Of a stretch of 30,377 nt of DNA, positions 15,675 through 24,155 are shown piece after piece. The translations under genes were made by a program, and so were the position numbers. Source of the DNA: Candidatus Thorarchaeota archaeon (GTDB lineage Archaea; Asgardarchaeota; Thorarchaeia; Thorarchaeales; Thorarchaeaceae); the NCBI GenBank assembly GCA_016841005.1, contig JAEORG010000125.1, positions 1-30,377 of the forward strand. Reading direction: 5' to 3'. The number at the start of each line of letters is the position of its first letter. Position 1 is the first letter of the stretch. Below the pieces are notes generated by a model that was given only the letters and a program-made list of their open reading frames with translations, had not been told where the DNA came from and made no database searches.

Positions 15675-17444
15675 CTATAAATACACTAGTCCTAGAAGTG
15701 ACCATAACCAGACAACACCTATTGTAAGAACTAAAATTGCAATTAGGTCGATTACTAGTCCGGTTGAAATCATCTCCTCTATCTCTAATTCTCCAGTACT
15801 ATACGCAATTGTGGAAGGTGGTGTCCCAGTAGGAAGGGCAAAATCCATTGATACTCCAATCGCTATAATCATAATTAATAGCATTGGGTCTATTCCTAAG
15901 TCTACTGCAAGTGGAATAGCAATTGGAATCAAAATAACTGCAGCCCCAGTATTTGAGGCGACCATTGTGAGAAGTACAGCAATACATCCTATTGCTACTA
16001 CAACTAAAATTAAGGGAAGTACACCAAGGGCAGTCATCTGGTAGGCAAGATAAGCAGAAAGGCCAGTGGATATCATCGCGTTCCCAAGAGCGATACCACT
16101 ACCTAAGATAAGCAATGAAGACCAATTTATTTTGGATGAAACGTCCTTCTCATCAAGAAGACGTAGAATCAGCAATGCAAGACCGCCCATAACTGCAACA
16201 ATTGAACTAGATATTCCATGAATTCCTTCTGTCAGCCACAATACAACTACTGAAAGGAATATACCTACAACAAGCTTCTGTTGTAGATTCATTGGCCCCA
16301 ATTTGAGATACTCTCTTTCTGATACATCTCTTAGCTCATCCATTTCTTCAACATCACGAGGAAGCTTGAATCGAAACATAAGCCATTGCCAGATGATAGG
16401 GAGCATGATAATTACCACAGGTAATCCAAAAGGAATCCATGACAAAAAGGTGAATTCAGTTCCAAGAAAAGAATTGATATATGTAGCAGCGAGAGGATTT
16501 GGAGGAGATCCAACTAGACTAGCGATACCACCAATAGTTGCAGAATATGCAACGCCTAAGACCATGGCTTTTCCATATTTGCTCCTTGTTTCGCTGCTGT
16601 GTATTTTCGATATAACTGCTAAAGCTATTGGAATCATTATTGCAGCAGACGCTGTATTACTAATCCACATCGAAAGAAATGCAGTTATTGCCATGATGGT
16701 TATCAGTAGTTTGGGACCGGATCCAACACTCTTTGACAGTATAAGGAGTGCAAGACGCTTGTCCAAATCGTATTTGCTAAGAGCACGCCCAATAAGAAAT
16801 CCACCGAAAATAAGAGCGACAGCAGGATCAAAAAAGTGTGCGAATACTGCTTGTGGAGCCGCAATCTCAGTAATTACAATCATGACAGGAATTAACATTG
16901 AAGTTGCTACCAGACTAATACCTTCAGAGAACCATAGTATGGCTACAACTACAAGTATCATCACAGCTGCTTGAGAATTAACTAGGGGCTGATAGTCGAT
17001 ATAGAAGGTCTGACCATTCTGTTTTGTAGGTCTCAATAATTGTTCAAAACCCTGCCCATTTGATAGTGTCAGCGTTATTTCATCTGCTGAACATTCCAGA
17101 CCTGAAGATGTGATCCGAAATGAAATCTCATTCCCTGAGCCAATTGGTACAATAGAAGTGTAAGTAATTGTTAGATTGGTGGAATCCCCGAACAAGATGT
17201 AGTTAGCTTCAGTTATAGACCCAGATTCAATTATTGTGAGATTGAAGGAGTGCGTAATTTTGATACCAATTGAATCAACAGTCAGAGTTGCTTCGTAATT
17301 TCCCGCCTCAATGTCCGTAGGTGCGATATTATAGAAAATGAAACCAGCTATCACAGTTATAACAAGAACAATAATTGTCTTTCTTGAGATACGATAGGAT
17401 TCCAGTCTTCTTCCCTCCCTGAGCCTATTTCCGAACGTTTTCAT
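15675..17444 (-). CDS. DASS/SLC13-family anion transporter with added outer domain
   Basis: 589 residues from ATG 17444; an in-frame TTG at 17483 would overlap the upstream gene and is less likely, though no clear ribosome site marks either. The C-terminal 430 residues are a divalent anion:Na+ symporter of the DASS/SLC13 family: both Ser-Asn-Thr signatures are present (WISNTASAAIMIP and ASNTGAAVILIP), with GSPPNPLA and LPTGTPPSTIAY loops, giving about 11 membrane helices. Substrates are typically dicarboxylates, citrate or sulfate; not resolvable here. Unusually, the first helix (about 22-40) is followed by a roughly 115-residue hydrophilic beta-rich segment with N-x-T sites before the second helix (from about 158), so an extra domain probably faces outside. 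The gene follows a small ferredoxin-fold-like gene. Confidence 0.88.
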   Translation of the reverse strand: MKTFGNRLREGRRLESYRISRKTIIVLVITVIAGFIFYNIAPTDIEAGNYEATLTVDSIGIKITHSFNLTIIESGSITEANYILFGDSTNLTITYTSIVPIGSGNEISFRITSSGLECSADEITLTLSNGQGFEQLLRPTKQNGQTFYIDYQPLVNSQAAVMILVVVAILWFSEGISLVATSMLIPVMIVITEIAAPQAVFAHFFDPAVALIFGGFLIGRALSKYDLDKRLALLILSKSVGSGPKLLITIMAITAFLSMWISNTASAAIMIPIALAVISKIHSSETRSKYGKAMVLGVAYSATIGGIASLVGSPPNPLAATYINSFLGTEFTFLSWIPFGLPVVIIMLPIIWQWLMFRFKLPRDVEEMDELRDVSEREYLKLGPMNLQQKLVVGIFLSVVVLWLTEGIHGISSSIVAVMGGLALLILRLLDEKDVSSKINWSSLLILGSGIALGNAMISTGLSAYLAYQMTALGVLPLILVVVAIGCIAVLLTMVASNTGAAVILIPIAIPLAVDLGIDPMLLIMIIAIGVSMDFALPTGTPPSTIAYSTGELEIEEMISTGLVIDLIAILVLTIGVVWLWSLLGLVYL

Positions 17445-17475
17445 GCAAATAGAAAGTCTGTTTCTAAAGCAACAC

Positions 17476-17838
17476 TCAATCAATCGGTCGCTTACTTATT
17501 ATCCTCTGTACTTCAGATGAACTATCAAAGAGCCCTTTTGTCCCAATAATCGTTTTCGTTTTTTCGATGTATCCCTCGGACTGAAACTCAAGTAAGTCCA
17601 TCAACTCTTCAAACTTTGAAATCGGACCTTCAAACACAGTAAATCCAGTGAAATCAGTTCCGAAAGCATTTCCTGCCTCAGTGATGATTTTAATTCCTGA
17701 AGGGAGCATATTTCGGACAATTGCCCATTTCCTTATCCAGTCCTTCTTATCATTGTCAGACATTGAACGAAGCCTGTACATTACGATATAAACAAACTCG
17801 AGTTCTGATACCTCACCTATAATTGGACTAGCTGCCAT
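17476..17838 (-). CDS. Small protein with dimeric alpha/beta-barrel-like pattern
   Basis: 120 residues. The order strand (FVYIVMYRLR), helix (KKDWIRKWAIVRNML), strand (IKIITEAGNAFG), strand (GFTVFEGP), helix (FEELMDLLEF) fits a ferredoxin-like alpha/beta fold such as DUF3303 or monooxygenase-like proteins; this is a shape argument only. ATG at 17838 has AGGTCA five bases upstream and a TATA-like TTTATAA centred about 27 bases upstream on the minus strand, so the mRNA should be nearly leaderless. It precedes the DASS transporter and is divergent from the MFS transporter with a shared TATA element. Function unknown. Confidence 0.65.
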   Translation of the reverse strand: MAASPIIGEVSELEFVYIVMYRLRSMSDNDKKDWIRKWAIVRNMLPSGIKIITEAGNAFGTDFTGFTVFEGPISKFEELMDLLEFQSEGYIEKTKTIIGTKGLFDSSSEVQRIISKRPID

Positions 17839-17859
17839 ATTTGACCTACAGATAGACGA

Positions 17860-17870
17860 GCTTATAAACG
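17860..17870. promoter_or_regulatory. Shared near-symmetric TATA box of divergent genes
   Basis: The sequence GCTTATAAACG reads as a TATA-like element on both strands (TTATAAA plus, TTTATAA minus). It is centred about 27 bases from the ATG at 17838 (minus) and about 45 bases from ATG 17910 (plus). Because transcription should start 25-27 bases away, the plus-strand start at 17874 would lie before the transcript begins, which favours 17910 for the MFS gene. Confidence 0.5.
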
Positions 17871-17909
17871 GACATGTCTGGAGCGAACAAACTAAGGAGT
17901 ATGATTCTA

Positions 17910-19139
17910 ATGGGACTTCGCGCCTCCAAGCATAAAGGGACTTTGATCACACTATACCTTGTCACATTAATTATGAGAGCCTCTTTTTATTTGACAATAG
18001 CAGTTATTCAGAGTAGTACATACATGGGAGGTTTGCTAGCAGGCTGGGAGCCTGCGGCTGTGTTAATCGTTTATCCTCTTGCAGAACTTTCAACAGTTTC
18101 AATCTTCGGATCATATAGTGATAAAATTGGTAGAAGACCAATACTTATCGCAAGCTTGTTCATGACCGCAATCACTGCATTTCTCTTTGCTTTAAATATT
18201 GTAGCTATTCTCGTTGTAATGTTCGGAGTTCTTTTTGGAATTGCAGTGGCTGCAAAGGTTACAACAACTCTATCCATCATTGCAGATTGTGCTGGTGAGA
18301 ATAACCGAGCGCGATTGATGGGATACTATGATCTTTCAACTCTTATGGGTCTTGCTGGGGGATACGGACTTGGAATCCTGTTTCTACAATTTGGATTTGA
18401 AGCAACTCCATTACTTCTATTTGCAGCTGTAGCTTGTACGATTAGTGGATTTGCAGCGGTGTTGGTAATCAAAGAAACTAAACATGAAACACATGAGGAA
18501 GTGAGTGTTGTCAAACTTCTCAAACAAGTTGCATCAGATAAAAAGATACAGAAACTCATTCCTGTATATGTCCCAATAATTTCCCTCTATGGTTTGATGT
18601 TGGCAAATGTGGAATCGATTATTGAGGAACATTTCTCTTTCAGTGAGATGGACTTAATTATCCTCTTTGCCTTGTTGGGAGGTTCCCTCATTCTAGGAAT
18701 CATAGTAAATGGGCATCTTTCAGATTACTTTAGAAAACGCAGGCCATTCATTGTTTTAGGTCTACTTAGCTTTGGGGCTCTTGCCTATCTTCTTGTCACA
18801 AACGCAGAGCATTTTGAAGCTCTTTGGGCTGTGTGGCCAATATTACCAATATTGGGATTTACAGCAGGTGCGTTTCCACCGGCTGCAATGGCATACATTA
18901 CAGACATCTCAGAGAAAGAAACCAGAGGAAGTACTATGGGAGTTTATAGTATATTCTTTGGGTCAGGAATGATTATTGGCCCTGCAGCAGGATTGTATGC
19001 ATATGGTGTATATGGACTCATGGGATTGATATTGTTAGTAGCAATTATTATTACGATTGCATGTATTGGCACATATTTCATGCCTGAAACCCAATCGAAC
19101 ATGGAAAGTGAACCTGAAATGTTATTTGAGTCACCTTGA
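17910..19139 (+). CDS. Major facilitator superfamily (MFS) transporter
   Basis: 409 residues from ATG 17910, with about 12 hydrophobic helices and the MFS loop 2-3 signature GSYSDKIGRRPIL (about 66-78). A second related motif, GHLSDYFRKRRPFIV, lies after the mid-point, as expected for the duplicated six-helix halves. Substrate unknown; the closest general type is a drug/metabolite or sugar-phosphate-like exporter or importer. The frame is open to ATG 17874 and also has ATG 17901, but AAGGAG at 17894-17899 and the position of the TATA element support 17910. It is divergent from the small alpha/beta protein with about 70 bases between starts. Confidence 0.87.
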   Translation: MGLRASKHKGTLITLYLVTLIMRASFYLTIAVIQSSTYMGGLLAGWEPAAVLIVYPLAELSTVSIFGSYSDKIGRRPILIASLFMTAITAFLFALNIVAILVVMFGVLFGIAVAAKVTTTLSIIADCAGENNRARLMGYYDLSTLMGLAGGYGLGILFLQFGFEATPLLLFAAVACTISGFAAVLVIKETKHETHEEVSVVKLLKQVASDKKIQKLIPVYVPIISLYGLMLANVESIIEEHFSFSEMDLIILFALLGGSLILGIIVNGHLSDYFRKRRPFIVLGLLSFGALAYLLVTNAEHFEALWAVWPILPILGFTAGAFPPAAMAYITDISEKETRGSTMGVYSIFFGSGMIIGPAAGLYAYGVYGLMGLILLVAIIITIACIGTYFMPETQSNMESEPEMLFESP

Positions 19140-19208
19140 GGTACGCAGGCAAGAGTTAATAGAAGCTAGGGTAGTTTCTCGTATTAGATTCTCTTGGGGA
19201 GAGAAACA

Positions 19209-19838
19209 ATGGTTAGACTGACTACTGTTAGTAATCTATTCGCCGGTATTGGAATTGCAGTGATAGCAGGATCAGGAGGTCTCTGGGCTCTATTGATCTC
19301 ACTTAATCTTCCGCCTGGAGATGTATTCATGTATCCATTATATCTATGGATGGGTGGAGCTGTGATCCTGTGTCTAGTAATTCTAATGTCTGCGGTGACG
19401 ACGTTCACGGAACTCACTGGTTTTGTACATCCTGAGGATAAACTTGTTAGTAACATGTTCGTATACCTACAAGCAATTATAACAATTCTAGTTCTTGGAA
19501 TTCTATATCCAAATGACTCTATACTTCAGCAACGACTTTTCAATATTGCAGCAATGATAGTGATTGCATATGTATTCCTTTTCGTCTTCATATTCTTTAG
19601 TAAAGAAATCACTGAAGGAAGCGAGATGGGACAAGTTAAGGAGATGACATCCAGATTCATGCTTGTATCACTCTTCTTGGGTGCGATTATGGCTGGAATC
19701 AAGGTCTTTCTAGATTGGGTATGGGATATAACAGGCTCATATGGATGGGCGTCATTCATACTTGGGATTTTTGCAGTGATTCTCGTATTTGGAATCGTTG
19801 CATACCTTGGCAGACACTACGAACCTGTGGGTGAGTAG
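19209..19838 (+). CDS. Unrecognised six-helix membrane protein
   Basis: 209 residues from ATG 19209, preceded by GGGGAGAG at about five to seven bases; the frame is open to TTG 19194 but that lies within the ribosome site. About six hydrophobic helices are predicted, with short loops and a conserved-looking acidic loop near the middle (FSKEITEGSEMGQVKEMTSR). No transporter or enzyme motif is recognised. It follows the MFS gene by 69 bases on the same strand and is followed by a hairpin that may end the transcript. Confidence 0.7.
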   Translation: MVRLTTVSNLFAGIGIAVIAGSGGLWALLISLNLPPGDVFMYPLYLWMGGAVILCLVILMSAVTTFTELTGFVHPEDKLVSNMFVYLQAIITILVLGILYPNDSILQQRLFNIAAMIVIAYVFLFVFIFFSKEITEGSEMGQVKEMTSRFMLVSLFLGAIMAGIKVFLDWVWDITGSYGWASFILGIFAVILVFGIVAYLGRHYEPVGE

Positions 19839-19848
19839 AATTGAATTT

Positions 19849-19871
19849 GGTGGAGTTATGAGCTCCACCAT
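19849..19871 (+). terminator. Hairpin terminator-like element
   Basis: Perfect seven-base stem GGTGGAG / CTCCACC with a seven-base loop, starting 11 bases after the stop of the six-helix membrane protein and followed by a pyrimidine-rich TTTCTCTATATTCTATT tract. Archaeal termination relies chiefly on T-rich runs, so the hairpin may add stability or act as a processing site. Confidence 0.5.
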
Positions 19872-19940
19872 TTCTCTATATTCTATTATTTATATTCGAG
19901 TAAATATAATATGCATGCAGGATGTAGGAGTGTGAGATAC

Positions 19941-19950
19941 TTCTATAAAC
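19941..19950 (+). promoter_or_regulatory. TATA-like box of the HerA-like ATPase gene
   Basis: TTCTATAAAC centred about 42 bases upstream of ATG 19988. A transcript starting 25-27 bases downstream would begin near 19972, directly at the AGAGGAGAT ribosome-binding site, giving a leader of about 16 bases. The motif resembles the CTTATAAACG box at 17860. Confidence 0.5.
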
Positions 19951-19987
19951 GGGATTTCTCGTCTTAATATAGAGGAGATTGAGTAGA

Positions 19988-21964
19988 ATGGCTGATGGAA
20001 AGCTTTGGCTTGGTAACCTCCTTGATGAACAAGGAAAGAGAACTGATGAGCTGTTTCAAATTAGTGTAGATTTGCTCAGACGCCATGGTGGTATATTCGG
20101 ATCAACTGGTTCGGGGAAGACTGTTCTTAGTAAAGTTATCTTGGAAGAAGCCGCCATGCAAGGAATTCCTATAGTTGCTTTTGACCCACAGGGTGATATT
20201 GCGTCTCTAATGTTACCTGGAGACCCTAAACAATTGAGGGAAAAAGGAGTACCTCCTGAAAGACTTCAAGAATATATGGATAAGGTCATTGTTAGAGTCT
20301 ACACTCCAGCGAGTAGTAAAGGACTTTCAATCTCAATCAATCCTCTCAAGTTACCCGATCCTAAAGCTGACCCCGATGATGTAATCCGTCTTCTTGATAA
20401 TTCTGCTAGAACACTAACTAAGGTTTTAATGAAGGTTGGAGGGCTCTCACGCTCATGGGAAGGCAAATCCTTTGCGGCAATTTACGAACTTATGAGAAAC
20501 ATATGGGAGAATAATCAGGATGTTGGAGACCTCAAAGAACTTGCCGAGATGCTAATACAATCAAAAGAGGAGATAGGTGTCGATTTAGAGCCTTTTATGA
20601 AGTTGAGCGAGAGACAGACTCTTGCAACAAGGATTAGGACACTTACAGTTGGATCCGCACAATTATTGTTCAAAGAAGAGGGACAAATTGATTTTGATGA
20701 GATGGTGACACCTGTAAACGGTAAAACGCCAGTCAATGTAATCTTTCTAAAAACATTGAGAAGTGAGGAGGAGAAACATTTCTTCATCGCAATAGTTCTC
20801 AATCAGTTGTATTCATGGATGCTACGACAGGGATTCACAGATAATCCAAGAATGATGATTTTCCAAGATGAAGCTGCACCCTTCATTCCCGCGGGAATGA
20901 GATCCCCAGGCCCCAAAGAAACATTTCTCTTACTCTTTAGACAGGCAAGAAAATATGGTGTTGAATGTTTAATCGCAACACAGAGCCCAAAGGATATAGA
21001 TTACAAGGCATTCGAGCAATTCAATACAATATCTGCGGGACGGATAAGTAGCGAACAATCTCTCAAAGTCTTAGAGAGAATTCTTGAACCAATTGCAGGC
21101 GAAAAAGAGTCGGAGAGTATCATTTCTGCTCTTCCAGGACAACAGACTGCCAATTTCATCTTTTCTTCAGCAGACTTGAAACCTAAGGTCAATCATATTG
21201 GAGTACGATGGCTGCTTACGAAACATATCACACTCACGGAGAAAGATGTGAAAGACCATATGGCTAAACTTGTCGCGGAGCAACAAAAAATCCTCAAGAA
21301 ATTAGAACAAGAGAGGCTTGCTGAAGAGAGGCTTAAAGAAGAGGAGAAGGAAAAACGCGAGCTTGAAAGAAAGAAGGCTGCTGAAGCTAAGAAGCTTGAG
21401 GAGGAACAGGCTAAAAAAGAGGCTGAGCGGTTAAAGAGAGAGGCAGAACTGAGAAAGCAACAAGAACGAGAGATCGCTGATAAAAAGGCAAGATTCAGTA
21501 AAGCATCAGATCATGATAAGGTGTTCTCCACAAAGGGACAATCTAAGATGCTGTCATATGATGACATTATCAATGGTTTTGTTGCACGAATTGAAAAGAT
21601 TGCAAAAACGACATTTGGACTACAACTTCTGAAAGAACTTGTGAATAGAGGTGAGCTCGAGTACGAACGTGCCAGAGGAATGTACCTCAAGGAGACAAGG
21701 GAAACTATCATACAAGGCTTAGCTCGTAAAGAAAAGATTGAGGAGAAAAAAGGAGGAAAGGTCAAGAAAGTTGATCATCTAATTTACGATTTTGAATTTG
21801 TATTGACAAAAGTGATCGAGAGCATGGGAATCAAAGAACCAGATTATGTTGATGAACAACGTCTGAAGAAGACCTTTGAGAAGATTGTCAAGTCCGCAAA
21901 GAAGAACTCACTTATTGAAAGGATTGCTCTGGGTACTCCTTTGTTAGAGTTCACTGTGAATTAG
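19988..21964 (+). CDS. HerA-like hexameric ATPase with coiled-coil and C-terminal domain
   Basis: 658 residues from ATG 19988 (GAGGAG about 10 bases upstream; TTG 19979 lies too close to the site). The ATPase domain is HerA/FtsK-like (COG0433): Walker A GSTGSGKT near residue 40, FDPQGD near 66, Walker B RMMIFQDEA near 298 and a sensor-like ATQSPKDID near 341. HerA proteins are DNA translocases for end resection, usually partnered with NurA nuclease. Here there is no HAS-barrel domain at the N-terminus, and after the ATPase core a Lys/Glu-rich coiled coil (about 420-495) leads to a basic helical C-terminal domain. So it is a divergent relative, perhaps membrane- or DNA-structure-linked, not canonical HerA. 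Its 3' end overlaps the convergent B3/B4 gene by 14 bases. Confidence 0.85.
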   Translation: MADGKLWLGNLLDEQGKRTDELFQISVDLLRRHGGIFGSTGSGKTVLSKVILEEAAMQGIPIVAFDPQGDIASLMLPGDPKQLREKGVPPERLQEYMDKVIVRVYTPASSKGLSISINPLKLPDPKADPDDVIRLLDNSARTLTKVLMKVGGLSRSWEGKSFAAIYELMRNIWENNQDVGDLKELAEMLIQSKEEIGVDLEPFMKLSERQTLATRIRTLTVGSAQLLFKEEGQIDFDEMVTPVNGKTPVNVIFLKTLRSEEEKHFFIAIVLNQLYSWMLRQGFTDNPRMMIFQDEAAPFIPAGMRSPGPKETFLLLFRQARKYGVECLIATQSPKDIDYKAFEQFNTISAGRISSEQSLKVLERILEPIAGEKESESIISALPGQQTANFIFSSADLKPKVNHIGVRWLLTKHITLTEKDVKDHMAKLVAEQQKILKKLEQERLAEERLKEEEKEKRELERKKAAEAKKLEEEQAKKEAERLKREAELRKQQEREIADKKARFSKASDHDKVFSTKGQSKMLSYDDIINGFVARIEKIAKTTFGLQLLKELVNRGELEYERARGMYLKETRETIIQGLARKEKIEEKKGGKVKKVDHLIYDFEFVLTKVIESMGIKEPDYVDEQRLKKTFEKIVKSAKKNSLIERIALGTPLLEFTVN

Positions 21965-22637
21965 AATGGTAAAATGTAATCTCAGAAGGTTGACAGTCAA
22001 CCCAGTCTTTCACTAGTTGCAGAGTATATTGAGAAGATGAGTCCAGATATTTTAAACTCACAGCAGGGGCGCCATAATGCAGAAGGTATACTTGAGTTGA
22101 AACTGTGGAAACCTTTGTCAGTTCAGAGTCATGAGTAGCATATCCAAAGCAGACTATTTTCTCATCATCAGCAAGTACCAGTTCCCTACCTCGACACATC
22201 TTCTCTGCCCCACCAATTCGAACGAATATCTCACCTTTCTGAGCAATTCGTACTCTCAAATTACCAACAATTTTCGTAACATCAACCAACCCAATTGGGA
22301 GTCTATGCATAGGGGAGGCAACATTGACAACATCTACAATGTTTGAAATTCGCCACAGATTAAGCCCATTTACGATTCTACGTAAGAGAGCTTCACTTGA
22401 AACCCTTAGCTTTGTAGGATCCATTCCAAAAGTCCAATATAGGTCTCGATAAGACCTGAATAGTGGATCATCCTTAACATCTTCCAGAGAGGTGGATGAT
22501 CGTATTTTTTCAAACAAGCCATGTTCAAAATCTTCCCAGCCTTCTCTTGATGGTTCTACTCGAAGTTCATCAATTCGGATAAGCGACAAAGAAATGTCAT
22601 CTCTATCAACCTCGAATTCGATGCTTGCATTCTTCAT
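21951..22637 (-). CDS. Standalone B3/B4 domain protein (PheRS beta-like tRNA-binding/editing)
   Basis: 228 residues. The core (about 75-200) matches free-standing B3/B4 domains (COG3382) related to the editing domain of phenylalanyl-tRNA synthetase beta: segments KLRVSSEALLRRIVNG, NIVDVVNVASPMHRLPIGLVDV and ELVLADDEKIVCFGYATHDSE are typical. Family members may hydrolyse mischarged aminoacyl-tRNA; substrate here is unknown. ATG at 22637 has no strong Shine-Dalgarno but a minus-strand TATA-like GATATAC lies about 35 bases upstream, consistent with a leaderless mRNA. It is divergent from the Ras-like GTPase and its end overlaps the HerA-like gene. Confidence 0.82.
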   Translation of the reverse strand: MKNASIEFEVDRDDISLSLIRIDELRVEPSREGWEDFEHGLFEKIRSSTSLEDVKDDPLFRSYRDLYWTFGMDPTKLRVSSEALLRRIVNGLNLWRISNIVDVVNVASPMHRLPIGLVDVTKIVGNLRVRIAQKGEIFVRIGGAEKMCRGRELVLADDEKIVCFGYATHDSELTKVSTVSTQVYLLHYGAPAVSLKYLDSSSQYTLQLVKDWVDCQPSEITFYHSNSQ

Positions 22638-22737
22638 AAAGAACCAATGGAGAGGAAGATTTTGAGTATATCGAAGATTGATGTTTAAGCAATCAAATAG
22701 ACAGATTATAGGGTATTGTAATCAGGAGCAAAGTGTA

Positions 22738-23292
22738 ATGTCTAAACCTGCATATGTGTACAAAATATGTATCTCTGGGGACGCTGCAGTAGGAAAGACA
22801 AGTGCAATTCTTCGTTGGTCAGAGGGATATTTCCGGCAAGAGTATCAAAGTACCATGGGAGTGCAACACTACTCTAGAATTGTGGAAGTTGGCGAGGATG
22901 CAACTACTGTGAAGATGATGATTTGGGATCTTGCAGGGCAGGACATTTTCAAGCATTTGAGAGCGAGTTTCTATGAAGGTGCAAAAGGTCTCATCATCAT
23001 GTTTGACGTTACTAGAGAGGATACCTTTGCGACAATACCGGGGTGGATACGAGAGGCAATGGGGTATGTAGGAGATAATATTCCCTATATCATTGTAGGA
23101 AATAAAGTAGACTTGGTTCCTGGTGAAAGACATTTCTTTGGTGCACAAGAATATGCTGATTCTTTGAACTCGCCCTTTATCTTAACTAGTGCAAAGACTG
23201 GGTCCAACATTGATGACCTCTTTATGAGAATTGGTAATTTTGTACATCAGAAGGCCCAGAAAGATCTCCAAAGAGATAAAGGATGGATTTAG
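22738..23292 (+). CDS. Ras/Rab-like small GTPase
   Basis: 184 residues from ATG 22738, chosen over ATG 22678 because the extra 20 residues precede the conserved core and GGAG lies 11 bases upstream of 22738. All G motifs are present: G1 GDAAVGKTS (14-22), switch I Thr39, G3 DLAGQD (64-69, with the catalytic-type Gln68), G4 NKVD (122-125) and G5 SAK (151-153). Rab/Ras-like GTPases are widespread in Asgard archaea and are linked there to membrane or cytoskeletal regulation, although unproven. The C-terminus ends DKGWI with no cysteine, so prenyl anchoring as in eukaryotic Rab or Ras is not possible; recruitment must be by other means. The stop overlaps the convergent HAD gene by a few bases. 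Confidence 0.93.
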   Translation: MSKPAYVYKICISGDAAVGKTSAILRWSEGYFRQEYQSTMGVQHYSRIVEVGEDATTVKMMIWDLAGQDIFKHLRASFYEGAKGLIIMFDVTREDTFATIPGWIREAMGYVGDNIPYIIVGNKVDLVPGERHFFGAQEYADSLNSPFILTSAKTGSNIDDLFMRIGNFVHQKAQKDLQRDKGWI

Positions 23293-24092
23293 ACCATCTT
23301 AAGAATTTCATCCAAACGCTCCACTTTGATATCTGGTGTTTGATTAAGATTACCAGAGTCAAATTCAACAATATTGTCTGGACGAACCACAAGAATAGTT
23401 GTCATTCCAGCTGCTCGTCCTCCTGCAACGTCGGAGGCAGGATTATCCCCAATCATTACAGCATCATCGACTCGAAAACCAAGTGCTTTAACAGTTTCAG
23501 TAAGAATTTCAGGCAAAGGTTTACCAACAACGACACTCGTCACCCCAGTTGCATCTTCAATAGCCGCAACAATAGAGCGCTCTCCAATGTAAACATCTTG
23601 TGCTCCAAGATAGATACCTGGATATTCCTTACTTCCACTTATACAAATAAGACCTGCACCATTCTTGACCATCTTTGTTGCAAAATTCAATCTGGGAAAA
23701 GTCAGACCTCTATCAGCTCCGACAGCCACAAAATCAATTGGAGGATTATTCACAACATTTAGGCCCCAAGCAACAAAATCTTCAATTGCTCCACCTTCGC
23801 TGATAACAAAACATCGGGCATCTGGATTTCGATTTTTTACGTATGCTGCAGCAGCTGCCCCAGCACTAAATGTTTTGTCTATATCAAGCCTGAATCCGGC
23901 AGTTGTAACTACATTGTGAATTTGCCTTGCCGACAGCCTTCCAACATTTGTCAATACTGCAAGGGTTTTTCCTCTCTCTAGCAAGTGATTCCAAAGTATT
24001 AGAGCATCTTCAAATGGATTAGGATGTTCGACATCCTGAATCAGAGTATTGTCAACATCAAATATCCATAATGATTTTTTACTTAGATCCAT
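23289..24092 (-). CDS. HAD-superfamily phosphatase (NagD-like, class IIA)
   Basis: 267 residues from ATG 24092 (GTGAT just upstream serves as ribosome site; the frame is open to GTG 24101). HAD motifs: FDVDNT (motif I with nucleophile D12 and D14), VLTNVG (motif II), a Lys in VVGKPLPE (motif III) and MIGDNPASDV (motif IV). The long middle cap (about 80-175) fits class IIA NagD/phosphoglycolate-like phosphatases. The usual DxDGT reads DVDNT. Substrate is unknown, probably a phosphorylated metabolite. Convergent with the GTPase, the stop codons overlapping over four bases. A cupin gene lies upstream on the same strand, separated by a hairpin-plus-T-run. Confidence 0.88.
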   Translation of the reverse strand: MDLSKKSLWIFDVDNTLIQDVEHPNPFEDALILWNHLLERGKTLAVLTNVGRLSARQIHNVVTTAGFRLDIDKTFSAGAAAAAYVKNRNPDARCFVISEGGAIEDFVAWGLNVVNNPPIDFVAVGADRGLTFPRLNFATKMVKNGAGLICISGSKEYPGIYLGAQDVYIGERSIVAAIEDATGVTSVVVGKPLPEILTETVKALGFRVDDAVMIGDNPASDVAGGRAAGMTTILVVRPDNIVEFDSGNLNQTPDIKVERLDEILKMV

Positions 24093-24124
24093 CCTAATCA
24101 CATTGGAAGAGATTGGAAGCCCAT

Positions 24125-24152
24125 AAAAAAACTGTTCGTACTCAGACAGTTT
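24125..24152 (-). terminator. Intrinsic-type terminator after the cupin gene
   Basis: On the minus strand, three to ten bases after the cupin stop, AAACTGT pairs with ACAGTTT (seven-base stem, about ten-base loop) and is followed by a run of seven T residues. This would end the cupin transcript before the HAD gene. Confidence 0.6.
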
Positions 24153-24155
24153 GGC

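Noticed and set aside
16303..16974. Plus-strand open frame of 223 codons inside the DASS transporter
   Set aside because: Antisense shadow of a clear transporter; Ile/Ala-rich translation without motifs.
23283..23762. Plus-strand open frame of 159 codons after the GTPase
   Set aside because: Lies fully antisense to the HAD phosphatase; Asn/Ser/Cys-rich translation typical of a shadow.
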